Part shown: in pieces, positions 6,367-13,405 of the stretch | Position numbering within the stretch: the stretch's first letter is position 1 | Layout of the letters: each line of letters opens with the position of its first letter | Source of the DNA: Mageeibacillus sp. UBA3708 | GTDB lineage: Bacteria > Bacillota > Clostridia > Saccharofermentanales > Saccharofermentanaceae | Length of the DNA stretch: 15,065 nt | Direction of reading: 5' to 3' | Assembly (NCBI GenBank): GCA_002371375.1 | Contig: DFIB01000170.1 | Span: 7,242-22,306 of the forward strand | Position numbers and translations under genes: made by a program | The notes under the pieces: model-generated | Told to the model about the DNA's origin: nothing | Database searches by the model: none | Seen by the model: the letters and a program-made list of their open reading frames with translations, nothing else

Positions 6367-7530
6367 ATGAGCAAAATTAAAGAATATTTCAGTCAGAAGT
6401 TCGGCGTTTATTCGCTTGCGGCAGTTGTAGGTGTTGTAGTTTACTACATCCTGTTCCATCTCGTCGATATCTTCTCGTGGCTTAAGTATGCTATCAACCT
6501 GATGGCTCCGATAATCATTGGTATCATATTTGCATATCTCATAGATCTCGTTGTTGTTTTCTTCGAGAAGAAGGTATTCCGTAAGCTCAGGAAACAGAAG
6601 ATCCGGAGCATGTTGTCTATCGTCGTATCATTTATCCTTATTCTTACTGTTATAGGTCTGTTCTCATGGTTTGTTATGCCTGAACTTGTGAGAAGCATCT
6701 ATAAGTTTATCACTGAAGCAAAAGGGTATTCGGGAATTATAGAAGAGAACCTCAAGAAGCTTGATGAATTTGCAGCCCGTTACGGTATCACGTTGGGAGC
6801 TTCAACGTGGCCTGACAGCATGTATTCCGGATTCGATAAATGGATGTCTGAGATTACCAGCAATCTGTCGTCAACGATGAGTACGATCATGGGAGTCGGG
6901 GCAGTTCTGGCTAACATTATAATCGGTGCTATTCTTGCAGTTTATTTCCTTATCGGCAAGAGGAGACTTTTTGCAGGTGTTGCAAAGTTCAGACACTCAC
7001 TCCTCACAGATGAGCAGTACAAGAAGCATACAGCATTTATGAAGAGGAGTCTTAATATTTTCTCGAGGTATATCAGTTATTCACTGCTCGAAGCCGTGGG
7101 TGTTGGAGTTGTTAATGCAATATTTATGCTGATAGCCGGAATGCCTAATGTAACCCTTATCTCCGTAATAGTCGGAGTAACAAATCTGCTTCCGACATTC
7201 GGACCTATTGCAGGCGGTGCGATCGGTGCATTTCTGCTCTTTGTCGAGAGGCCGTTCTACGCACTCATATTCATCATATTCACGTTTATTCTGCAGTTGA
7301 TAGACGGCTATATTGTTAAGCCAAAACTCTTCAGTGATTCGATGGGTCTGCCGTCAGTTCTGACTTTGATATCGATCATTATCGGAGGCAAGCTTTTTGG
7401 TATGGTCGGTATCCTCTTATCGATACCTTTTACGGCCGTGTTGTCGATACTTTACCATGAGAGTTTGTTGCCCTGGCTTGCAATGAGAAAAAAGCAAAAA
7501 AAGATCGAGAAAGAGAATGTTGCAAAATAG
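6367..7530 (+). CDS. AI-2E-family (PF01594/UPF0118) membrane permease
   Basis: A 387-residue integral membrane protein with about eight hydrophobic segments (roughly 15-33, 42-66, 82-106, 174-197, 238-258, 262-292, 296-317, 328-360). A soluble loop at 107-170 separates the first three from the rest, as is usual in this family. The family signatures NLLPTFGPIAGG (273-284) and GGKLFGMVGILLSIPF (340-355) are present. Members include TqsA (autoinducer-2 export) and Na+/H+ antiporter-like proteins, so the substrate cannot be assigned. The ATG at 6367 lacks a ribosome site but gives the expected N-terminus, and no better downstream start is visible. No clear terminator follows; the next promoter lies in the AT-rich gap before 7680. 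Confidence 0.9.
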   Translation: MSKIKEYFSQKFGVYSLAAVVGVVVYYILFHLVDIFSWLKYAINLMAPIIIGIIFAYLIDLVVVFFEKKVFRKLRKQKIRSMLSIVVSFILILTVIGLFSWFVMPELVRSIYKFITEAKGYSGIIEENLKKLDEFAARYGITLGASTWPDSMYSGFDKWMSEITSNLSSTMSTIMGVGAVLANIIIGAILAVYFLIGKRRLFAGVAKFRHSLLTDEQYKKHTAFMKRSLNIFSRYISYSLLEAVGVGVVNAIFMLIAGMPNVTLISVIVGVTNLLPTFGPIAGGAIGAFLLFVERPFYALIFIIFTFILQLIDGYIVKPKLFSDSMGLPSVLTLISIIIGGKLFGMVGILLSIPFTAVLSILYHESLLPWLAMRKKQKKIEKENVAK

Positions 7531-7604
7531 AATGTTTTATGCACAAAAACGGATAATCAAATTAATTCGTTAGAGGTTATTTGCACAAAAGAAAAAAACA
7601 AATA

Positions 7605-7633
7605 TTGACATAAAACACATAAAAGTATATTTT
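7605..7633 (+). promoter_or_regulatory. Promoter of H1-like copy 2
   Basis: TTGACA (7605-7610), 17-nt spacer, TATTTT (7628-7633). An A-rich tract (about 7588-7603) lies just upstream of the -35, like an UP element. This suggests strong expression, as expected for an abundant nucleic-acid-binding protein. Confidence 0.65.
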
Positions 7634-7679
7634 TCAAACTGTGTTCAAGATTTTTATGGCGAATAGGAGGAAATATACT

Positions 7680-8048
7680 ATGCCTAGCACAACAAAGAAG
7701 ACAGCAGATGTTAAGCCTGCTGAGAAGACAGTTAAGACAGACGCTCCTGCAGCAGTAGCACCCGAAGCAAAGGCTGAGGTTAAGGCTCCTAAGGCTGCAG
7801 CAAAGAAGACCGCTGCTAAGAAGGCAACAGCAAAGAAGCCCGCAGCTAAGAAGACAACAGCTAAGAAGACAGCTGCTAAGAAGCCTGTTGCTAAGAAGCT
7901 CGGCAAGATCATCTTCGAGTTCGACGGACAGCAGATCGATCTTAAGGCTATCGAGAAGAAGGCTGCTAAGCTCGGCGGTGACGTTTATGTAGTTGCCGGT
8001 GAGAAGAAGATCTTCGACGCAGAAGGTAAGGCTGTAGAGCTCTTCTAA
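7680..8048 (+). CDS. Lys/Ala-rich histone-H1-like small protein, copy 2 (complete)
   Basis: 122 residues from ATG 7680, chosen because AGGAGG (7665-7670) is 9 nt upstream; an in-frame GTG at 7641 has no ribosome site and lies too close to the promoter. Residues 1-35 are Thr/Lys/Ala/Val-rich (starting MPSTTKKTADVKPAEKTVKT), residues about 36-72 are AAKK/TAKK/PAAKK repeats, and the last 50 form the compact block KLGKIIFEFDGQQIDLKAIE ... EGKAVELF. The block is 47/50 identical to copy 1, mostly with synonymous base changes, so it is under protein-level selection. The net charge is strongly positive. Likely a nucleoid- or RNA-binding protein, inferred from composition. The C-terminal block may belong near DUF6465, which I could not confirm. 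A terminator follows. Confidence 0.85.
   Translation: MPSTTKKTADVKPAEKTVKTDAPAAVAPEAKAEVKAPKAAAKKTAAKKATAKKPAAKKTTAKKTAAKKPVAKKLGKIIFEFDGQQIDLKAIEKKAAKLGGDVYVVAGEKKIFDAEGKAVELF
7795..7900 (+). repeat. In-gene low-complexity GCN-AAG-AAG repeat (copy 2)
   Basis: Tandem 12-15-nt units of GCT/GCA and AAG codons encode the AAKK tail. The complement reads as a hydrophobic Ala/Phe/Leu string, which explains a spurious open frame on the other strand. Confidence 0.6.
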
Positions 8049-8071
8049 TTGAGACTGAACTATTGATAATG

Positions 8072-8102
8072 AAGACCGTCATCCGGCGGTCTTTATTTAT
8101 TT
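8072..8102 (+). terminator. Intrinsic terminator after H1-like copy 2
   Basis: AAGACCG (8072-8078) and CGGTCTT (8087-8093) form a 7-bp stem with an 8-nt loop, followed by a T-rich run (TTATTTATTT). It begins 23 nt after the stop codon. Confidence 0.8.
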
Positions 8103-8114
8103 CCGTGAATAAAG

Positions 8115-8120
8115 TATACT
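8115..8120 (+). promoter_or_regulatory. Possible -10 box of the serine acetyltransferase-uvrB unit
   Basis: TATACT (8115-8120) lies within a short palindrome (AAGTATACTT, 8112-8121). The matching -35 position (about 8092-8097, TTTATT) falls in the terminator tail and is poor. Suggestive only. Confidence 0.3.
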
Positions 8121-8159
8121 TCATATCATGATAATGCATTCTGATGAGAGGTGACTCAG

Positions 8160-9023
8160 TTGGATAATGAACTTTTGAGCAGAGAAGTTACTGATATAGT
8201 AAGTGATATCCTTGAGGATTACGGTAAGGGAAGGATCATCGATGAATCGAGGAATTATGTCCATCCCGATACTGATGCTGTGACCGATATACTTGATAAG
8301 CTCAAGAATATTGTTTTCGCCGGGTATTTCAACAGCAACCATTACCGTTCTTATACACTTGAGAATAAGATCTCCATGCTTGTTGAGGATGTTACATATA
8401 ACCTCAGCAAACAGATAGCAACCGTCCTTCTGTATCAGGAGGATAACCGGGATAAGAGAATGCACGAATTGAGGACAATGGCAGATCAGATGACACTCGA
8501 CTTTATGAGGAGGATCCCGAAGATAAGAGAGTATATCAATACTGATGTTGAAGCGACATACGAAGGCGATCCCGCATCGGCAAGCAAGGATGAGATCATA
8601 TTCTCATATCCGGGGTTGTTCGCGATATTCGTTTACAGGGTGGCACATGAATTGTTTACCATGGACATACCGCTGATACCGAGAATGATGACCGAGTATG
8701 CTCACAGTCTGACAGGTATCGACATCCATCCCGGAGCTTCGATCGGCAAGTATTTCTTCATTGACCACGGCACCGGCATAGTAATAGGCGAGACGACGGT
8801 GATAGGCGAACATGTTAAGCTCTATCAGGGCGTGACGCTCGGAGCACTCTCCACAAGGGGCGGACAGAGCCTCAGAGGGACAAGAAGACATCCTACGATT
8901 GAGGATAACGTAACCATCTATTCCAATGCATCCATACTCGGCGGCGATACTGTCATAGGCAGGAATGTCGTCATCGGAGGTAATGCATTTATCACCAAAT
9001 CGGTATATAAGGAAAATGTTTGA
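8160..9023 (+). CDS. Serine O-acetyltransferase, EpsC/CysE-like
   Basis: The enzyme makes O-acetylserine from serine and acetyl-CoA, the first committed step of cysteine synthesis in the cytoplasm. TTG 8160 is preferred because AGAGGTGA (8147-8154) precedes it by 5 nt; an in-frame GTG at 8151 lies inside that ribosome site. The product is 287 residues. An alpha-helical N-terminal part (1-180) leads into left-handed beta-helix hexapeptide repeats (183-278). Catalytic residues are recognisable: D188 (TGIDIHPGA), H203 (DHGTGIVIGET) and H244 (RHP). The C-terminus stops at ITKSVYKENV, right after the last beta-helix coil, so the flexible tail that usually follows is almost absent, cut off by the uvrB start. 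No cysteine synthase gene is nearby. The gene overlaps uvrB by 8 nt, so the two are probably co-transcribed and translationally coupled. Confidence 0.88.
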   Translation: MDNELLSREVTDIVSDILEDYGKGRIIDESRNYVHPDTDAVTDILDKLKNIVFAGYFNSNHYRSYTLENKISMLVEDVTYNLSKQIATVLLYQEDNRDKRMHELRTMADQMTLDFMRRIPKIREYINTDVEATYEGDPASASKDEIIFSYPGLFAIFVYRVAHELFTMDIPLIPRMMTEYAHSLTGIDIHPGASIGKYFFIDHGTGIVIGETTVIGEHVKLYQGVTLGALSTRGGQSLRGTRRHPTIEDNVTIYSNASILGGDTVIGRNVVIGGNAFITKSVYKENV

Positions 9024-11016
9024 TCTGGTTTCTGATTATAAGCCATCCGGTGATCAGCCCAAGGCAATAGATGAACTTGTGAAGGGCATAAGGGAAGGCT
9101 CCAAAGGTCAGGTCCTTCTCGGTGTAACAGGTTCGGGCAAGACGTTCACTATGGCAAACGTCATTCAGCAGATAGGACGGCCTACACTCGTTCTTGCACA
9201 CAACAAGACTTTGGCGGGTCAGCTTTATGCGGAACTCAAAGAACTCTTCCCGAACAATGCGGTTGAGTATTTTGTATCCTATTACGATTATTATCAGCCT
9301 GAGGCATATATTGCGGCTACCGATACGTACATTGAGAAAGACAGCTCGATTAACGATGATATTGACCGCATGCGCCATGAGGCAACCAAGTCTCTGCTTA
9401 CAAGGGACGACGTTATAGTGGTTGCATCCGTGTCCTGCATATACGGCATAGGTGACAAGTCGGATTACGAATCACTTGTTGTTCCGCTCTCCGTGGGACA
9501 GACCATAACGCCTGAGGAGGTCATGGCACAGCTCGTCAACATCCAGTATGACCGTAATGATCTCGAGCCTGTCAGAGGCTCATTCAGGGTGCGCGGCGAC
9601 GTGATAGACATCTTTACGCCGGATTCGGAGAATACGCTTACAAGGATCAGTTTCTTCGATGATGAGATAGATAAGATCAGCTTTGTTGACAGGATCACGG
9701 GAAGGATGGAATACTCAAAGAATTTCATAGAGATCTTTCCGGCTTCACACTATGCAACGGGGCGTGCCAAGCTGATGCATGCTATTGAGACTATTGAGGA
9801 GGAGCTTGAAGAGCGCCTTGCCGAACTTAGGGCAGAAGGCAAGCTGATCGAGGCCTACAGGCTTGAGCAGAAGACAAGATATGATATCGACATGATGCGC
9901 GAGACGGGATTCTGCAAGGGCATTGAGAATTATTCGAGACATATATCGGGAAGAGCTGCCGGTGAGGCTCCGTGTACATTGATGGACTTTTTCCCCGATG
10001 ATTATCTTCTCCTCATCGACGAGTCACATCAGACGATACCGCAGGTGGGTGCGATGTATAACGGTGACCGCGCACGTAAGGAGATGCTTGTCCAGTACGG
10101 ATTCAGGCTTCCTTCGGCTTTTGATAACAGACCTCTCAAGTTCGATGAATTCGAGCAGCGTATGGGGCAGACAGTGTTTGTTTCCGCTACGCCTGCCGAT
10201 TACGAATTGAAGCACAGCAGCAAGGTTGTAGAGCAGGTTATAAGGCCTACGGGACTCCTTGATCCGGAGATATTTATCAGACCTGTTGAGGGGCAGATAG
10301 AAGATATCCTCCATGAACTTGCCGAGAATAAGAAGCGCGGTGAGAAGTCTCTCATAATGACATTGACGAAGAAGATGAGTGAGGATCTGACTGACTTCCT
10401 TGCCAAGGAGAATGTCCGTGTTGATTATCTGCATTCCGATATCAAGACTGTTGACCGTATGAGGATACTGAATAAGCTGCGCAGCGATGAGACGGATGTT
10501 ATCGTAGGAATCAATCTTCTCAGAGAGGGAATAGATCTTCCGGAGGTATCACTCCTTATGATATTGGATGCTGATAAGGAAGGGTTCCTGCGTTCAACGA
10601 GGTCCCTGATACAGATTATAGGAAGATGTGCCCGTAACAGCAACGGCCGGGTCATACTGTACTGCGATGAGATAACCGACTCGATAATGGAGGCCGTGGG
10701 CGAGACTAACCGCAGGCGCGATATACAGAAATCATATAATGAAGAGCACGGAATAGTTCCCAGGACGGTCATAAAGCCTGTTAAGGATGTATTTGAGACG
10801 ATAATGGGAGCGGCTTCCGAGACAAAGAGCAAGAAGCTTGATGTGGAGTCTCTTATCAATGACGGAGTTATCAAGAGCAAGATCGATCCTTCTGACAGGG
10901 ATAAGATGATCGACAAGCTCACAACGGAGATGAAGAAGGCTGCAAAAGACCTTGATTTCGAGCAGGCTGCAGCAATCAGAGATGTCATAATTGCACTAAA
11001 AGAAGGGGCGCAGTGA
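9016..11016 (+). CDS. uvrB: Excinuclease ABC subunit B
   Basis: The DNA-damage verification helicase of nucleotide excision repair: it receives lesions from UvrA and positions UvrC for incision. It has 666 residues, within the usual 658-673. ATG 9016 gives MFDLVSDYKPSGDQPKAI, the standard N-terminus; an AAGGA (9009-9013) lies close upstream, and longer in-frame starts at 8965 and 8983 would fall inside the acetyltransferase beta-helix. Walker A GVTGSGKT (36-43), the beta-hairpin region with YYDYYQPEAYI (about 95-105), DESH Walker B (335-338), helicase motif VI IGRCARN (535-541; the usual wording is GRAARN) and a C-terminal UVR helix pair (about 631-663, with DLDFEQAAAIRD) are all present. No LexA-type box is visible; expression probably depends on the upstream gene. 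uvrA and uvrC are not in the window. Confidence 0.97.
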   Translation: MFDLVSDYKPSGDQPKAIDELVKGIREGSKGQVLLGVTGSGKTFTMANVIQQIGRPTLVLAHNKTLAGQLYAELKELFPNNAVEYFVSYYDYYQPEAYIAATDTYIEKDSSINDDIDRMRHEATKSLLTRDDVIVVASVSCIYGIGDKSDYESLVVPLSVGQTITPEEVMAQLVNIQYDRNDLEPVRGSFRVRGDVIDIFTPDSENTLTRISFFDDEIDKISFVDRITGRMEYSKNFIEIFPASHYATGRAKLMHAIETIEEELEERLAELRAEGKLIEAYRLEQKTRYDIDMMRETGFCKGIENYSRHISGRAAGEAPCTLMDFFPDDYLLLIDESHQTIPQVGAMYNGDRARKEMLVQYGFRLPSAFDNRPLKFDEFEQRMGQTVFVSATPADYELKHSSKVVEQVIRPTGLLDPEIFIRPVEGQIEDILHELAENKKRGEKSLIMTLTKKMSEDLTDFLAKENVRVDYLHSDIKTVDRMRILNKLRSDETDVIVGINLLREGIDLPEVSLLMILDADKEGFLRSTRSLIQIIGRCARNSNGRVILYCDEITDSIMEAVGETNRRRDIQKSYNEEHGIVPRTVIKPVKDVFETIMGAASETKSKKLDVESLINDGVIKSKIDPSDRDKMIDKLTTEMKKAAKDLDFEQAAAIRDVIIALKEGAQ

Positions 11017-11018
11017 TA

Positions 11019-11046
11019 TTGTTTTTTGTCTATAATGCTGTATAAT
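11019..11046 (+). promoter_or_regulatory. Promoter of the zinc-ribbon gene
   Basis: TTGTTT (11019-11024), 16-nt spacer, TATAAT (11041-11046). A second TATAAT lies at 11031-11036. The promoter starts 2 nt after the uvrB stop. No terminator separates the genes, so read-through from uvrB is also possible. Confidence 0.6.
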
Positions 11047-11079
11047 TATTACATTAATATTTCACGGAGGTGAACAGAA

Positions 11080-11508
11080 ATGGCGTTATTTGACCCCAAG
11101 ACAAAGGTAATACAGGGATATGAGAAGGCAATAAGCGATAAGAACCTTTCCATTAAGAGATATTATGACGAGATCGGCCGCCTTTATTATGGTCAGTACA
11201 AAGATAATAACGTTGACGTTACCAAGGATATCAACACACGATGTGATTCCGTAACGAAGCTTTACAGGGATATCGAAGAACTGAAGCACAAGATCCTTTT
11301 TGAGAAGGGACTGAAGCTCTGTCCTTCATGTAAGACGGAGAATAACCTTGAGTATGCTTTCTGCTTCAAGTGCGGCAATAAGTTCAATCCTGAGTCTGCA
11401 ACAAGGGTTATCATGGAAGATGAGATCACACCTGCTCCTTCCGCACCTGCAGAAGAGAAGGCTGAAGAGAAGCCTGCTGAAGAGAAGGCAGAGGATACGG
11501 CAGAGTAA
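11080..11508 (+). CDS. Zinc-ribbon protein with helical N-terminus and acidic repeat tail
   Basis: 142 residues from ATG 11080, with CGGAGGTGA (11065-11073) upstream. Residues about 8-76 are predicted helical and charged, possibly coiled-coil. A four-cysteine zinc ribbon follows, CPSC (81-84) and CFKC (95-98). The last 25 residues are EEKAEEKPAEEKAED-type acidic/Ala/Pro repeats, reminiscent of the Ala/Lys-rich tails of the H1-like proteins but of mixed charge. There is no signal peptide or membrane segment, so it is cytoplasmic. Small zinc-ribbon proteins of this layout are common in Clostridia without an assigned function; protein or nucleic-acid contact is a guess. It stands in its own unit with a terminator. 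Confidence 0.85.
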   Translation: MALFDPKTKVIQGYEKAISDKNLSIKRYYDEIGRLYYGQYKDNNVDVTKDINTRCDSVTKLYRDIEELKHKILFEKGLKLCPSCKTENNLEYAFCFKCGNKFNPESATRVIMEDEITPAPSAPAEEKAEEKPAEEKAEDTAE

Positions 11509-11533
11509 AGGCTTTTGTAACATTGTTATATTG

Positions 11534-11565
11534 AAGCGCTCCACTTCAGGCGGGGCGCTTTTTTT
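11534..11565 (+). terminator. Intrinsic terminator after the zinc-ribbon gene
   Basis: AAGCGCTCC (11534-11542) pairs with GGGGCGCTT (11552-11560), nine pairs including one G-U, with a 9-nt loop and an uninterrupted T-run through 11565. Confidence 0.9.
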
Positions 11566-11616
11566 AAGTTCATTTAAGGTTCGCAGTATATATTAGATTT
11601 TACAAGGATGTTTGGA

Positions 11617-11622
11617 TATAAT
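11617..11622 (+). promoter_or_regulatory. -10 box of the beta-helix lipoprotein gene
   Basis: A perfect TATAAT (11617-11622) lies 25 nt before the chosen ATG. The -35 region (about 11594-11599) is poor, so the promoter may need an activator or another sigma factor. Confidence 0.4.
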
Positions 11623-11647
11623 CTTGATGAAAGACGAGGATAGGATA

Positions 11648-13042
11648 ATGAACGGAAAAAAGATCAGACGATTACTTGCATTACTCATGACATCAGCCGT
11701 GATCATGTCATCAGCGGGCTGTGCCGGCGGATCCGCTAACGGGACGGGTTCGGAACAGACTGGTGTTACCGGCGGAGAGTTCTCCAGTACAAATGACGGT
11801 GAACACGCAATCGAGGCTGACGGCGAAGAGAAGAGTTATTCCGGTGTCAAGGTGACAAAGACCGGGGATTCCTCGGCCGGTGACGAGGCTGATTTCTACG
11901 GCGATAATGCCGCAGTCTTTGCAACGAACGGAGCAACACTGACTCTTGAAAACATGACGATCGACACGAACGGTAAGCATGCAAATGCCGTTTTCTCCTA
12001 CGGCAGCGGTACAACAGTTGAAATAATCGGTTCGCAGATTACAACGAGCGGAGACTGCTCCGGCGGACTTATGACGACGGGCGGCGGGACGATGATCGCG
12101 AAGAATCTTACGATCAGCACCACAGGCAATTCATCTGCTGCAATAAGATCCGACAGGGGCGGCGGAACGGTAAAGGTTGAGGAAGGCACCTATACGACAT
12201 CCGGCAAGGGCTCTCCCGTCATTTATTCGACTGCTGATATTACAGTATCTGAGGCTAATCTGACATCGACCTCTTCTGAAGGTATAGTTGTTGAAGGCCG
12301 CAATTCTGTTACATTGAATAACGTCACGCTGACAGCAGATAATAATACTAATAACAGTGACAAATCGTCTGTACATAAAGCCGTCATGATATATCAGTCG
12401 ATGTCAGGTGATGCGGCACAGGGCGCTGCAACATTCACAATGACTGACGGATCATTGACTAATAAGACTGGGGATGTTTTCTTTGTTAACAATACTACGG
12501 CAACGATTACTCTAAGTAATGCCGTTATCATCAATGAGGATGAGAACGGTGTGCTTCTCAGGGCAGAAGCGGCCGGTTGGGGCAAGGAAGGAAGCAACGG
12601 CGGCAAGGTCAATCTGTATCTCAATGCGCAGGACGTTGAAGGCGATATAGTTGTAGATAAAGTCTCGGGCGTGAATCTGTATCTCGGAACTGATTCAGTA
12701 TACGGCGGTGCGGTCAATGCAGCTAACGGTGGAGACGTTTATGTGGCAATCGAGTCAGGCTCCCAATGGGTGCTCACCGGCAATTCCTATGTAAAGGGGC
12801 TGTCGTGTGAAGCCGGCGGGGTCGACCTTAACGGGTATACGCTCTATGTGGATGGTGTTCCGTATACTGCAGGAACAAGCTCCAGCGGAACTGCTATAGT
12901 GTTCAGTTCCGGATCTGATGACAGTGGTGACGGTATGCCCGGCGAGCCTCCTTCAGGAGAAAAGCCTGACGGATCTCACGAACCTCCGCCGGGCGGCAGA
13001 CCGGAAGGAACTCCTCCTCCCAAACCGGGTGAGAATACATGA
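11648..13042 (+). CDS. Lipoprotein with right-handed beta-helix-like repeats
   Basis: 464 residues from ATG 11648, supported by GAGGA (11636-11640); in-frame starts at 11612 (TTG) and 11627 (ATG) would add a charged stretch before the signal and lie on or next to the -10 box. Basic residues KKIRR precede a hydrophobic stretch ending in SAGC, a lipobox with Cys25 as the lipidated residue, so the mature protein should be tethered outside the membrane. A Gly/Ser/Thr-rich linker follows. From about 60 to 410 there are short repeated strands of the NGATLTLENMTIDT and GGGTMIAKNLTISTTG kind, as in pectate-lyase-like beta-helix surface proteins. The last 44 residues are Pro/Gly-rich (GEPPSGEKPDG, EPPPGGRPEG, TPPPKPGE), perhaps a wall-spanning tail. 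No catalytic motif was recognised; the function is unknown, with polysaccharide contact or adhesion possible. No clear terminator follows. Confidence 0.85.
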   Translation: MNGKKIRRLLALLMTSAVIMSSAGCAGGSANGTGSEQTGVTGGEFSSTNDGEHAIEADGEEKSYSGVKVTKTGDSSAGDEADFYGDNAAVFATNGATLTLENMTIDTNGKHANAVFSYGSGTTVEIIGSQITTSGDCSGGLMTTGGGTMIAKNLTISTTGNSSAAIRSDRGGGTVKVEEGTYTTSGKGSPVIYSTADITVSEANLTSTSSEGIVVEGRNSVTLNNVTLTADNNTNNSDKSSVHKAVMIYQSMSGDAAQGAATFTMTDGSLTNKTGDVFFVNNTTATITLSNAVIINEDENGVLLRAEAAGWGKEGSNGGKVNLYLNAQDVEGDIVVDKVSGVNLYLGTDSVYGGAVNAANGGDVYVAIESGSQWVLTGNSYVKGLSCEAGGVDLNGYTLYVDGVPYTAGTSSSGTAIVFSSGSDDSGDGMPGEPPSGEKPDGSHEPPPGGRPEGTPPPKPGENT

Positions 13043-13137
13043 GCAGGTATTTACCAAAGTATTGATAAACGGTGAACAGACTGTTAAAAAAGGCGTACCT
13101 ATCATAAATCAAACACCTTGTTTAATGTGCCTCTTTG

Positions 13138-13143
13138 TATAAT
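13138..13143 (+). promoter_or_regulatory. -10 box upstream of the small ORF
   Basis: A perfect TATAAT (13138-13143). The best -35-like sequence, TTGTTT (13118-13123), is only 14 nt away, which is short, so regulated use is possible. Confidence 0.45.
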
Positions 13144-13147
13144 CAAA

Positions 13148-13165
13148 TCATCTTGAACAAGATGA
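13148..13165 (+). promoter_or_regulatory. Operator-like perfect dyad around the predicted transcription start
   Basis: TCATCTTG-AA-CAAGATGA (13148-13165) is a perfect 8-bp inverted repeat with a 2-nt centre. It lies just downstream of the -10 box and ends in the first base of the AGGAGG ribosome site. The position suits a repressor binding site. A 2-nt loop is unfavourable for an RNA hairpin. Confidence 0.45.
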
Positions 13166-13180
13166 GGAGGCAGGCAACAT

Positions 13181-13288
13181 ATGAATACAGGCAATCATTT
13201 GACTGCAGAACTTGCTCCCGTCAGGGCAGGAAGTGCTGCAGTTATTTTTATGCCGGATGCAGTACGGATCTTTTTGCCATATATGTAA
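13181..13288 (+). CDS. Small 35-residue ORF, possible leader peptide
   Basis: ATG 13181 to TAA 13286-13288 with AGGAGG (13165-13170) 10 nt upstream. The product begins MNTGNHLTAELAPVRAG and ends in a short hydrophobic stretch, AVRIFLPYM; I recognise no family. The important point is position: a terminator-like hairpin lies inside the ORF, so a translating ribosome would unfold it. It could be a leader peptide coupling translation to read-through into the secreted-protein gene at 13406, or a chance ORF on a short regulatory RNA. Confidence 0.4.
   Translation: MNTGNHLTAELAPVRAGSAAVIFMPDAVRIFLPYM
13202..13249 (+). terminator. Terminator-like hairpin inside the small ORF (putative attenuator)
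   Basis: ACTGCAG (13202-13208) pairs with CTGCAGT (13236-13242). Inside it, ACTT (13210-13213) pairs with AAGT (13231-13234) and CCC (13217-13219) can pair with GGG (13224-13226). A T-rich tail, TATTTTT, follows at 13243-13249. It resembles an intrinsic terminator, yet lies about 155 nt before the next gene and within an ORF. Confidence 0.5.
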
Positions 13289-13405
13289 ATCTACTGTTGC
13301 ATATCTGACAATAAAAACAGAATTGAAAGATATCCCGGCTCGTATCCTACATAATCAAATATTATTGAGTTTTTTTGCATTAATCAGGATTCAAAGGAGG
13401 TTACC

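Larger units (their letters stand above)
13043..13405 (+). other. Gene-poor leader region between the two exported-protein genes
   Basis: This 363-nt stretch has no long gene on either strand. It holds a perfect -10 box (13138-13143), an 8-bp dyad (13148-13165), a 35-codon ORF with a good ribosome site (13181-13288) and a terminator-like hairpin inside that ORF (13202-13249). Further on, an AU-only 5-bp hairpin (ATAAT 13351-13355 / ATTAT 13361-13365) and a seven-T run (13370-13376) precede the ribosome site of the next gene. Each part is described separately. Confidence 0.7.

Noticed and set aside
7634..7912. A - strand open frame giving a hydrophobic Ala/Phe/Leu/Val protein
   Set aside because: It is the complement of the GCN/AAG repeat of the H1-like gene; the apparent membrane protein is an artefact of low-complexity DNA.
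8965..9015. A longer uvrB start (8965 or 8983)
   Set aside because: This stretch encodes the conserved last coil of the acetyltransferase in another frame; UvrB proteins normally begin just before the LVSDYKP segment. The GGAGG at 8976-8980 is part of conserved codons and is too close to 8983.
10425..10988. A 187-codon - strand open frame inside uvrB
   Set aside because: It is opposite the conserved helicase and UVR regions and has no family resemblance.
13289..13405. A c-di-GMP riboswitch upstream of the secreted protein, considered because of the HD-GYP gene
   Set aside because: I could not recognise a conserved two-stem aptamer core in this AT-rich stretch; only a weak AU hairpin and a T-run are visible.
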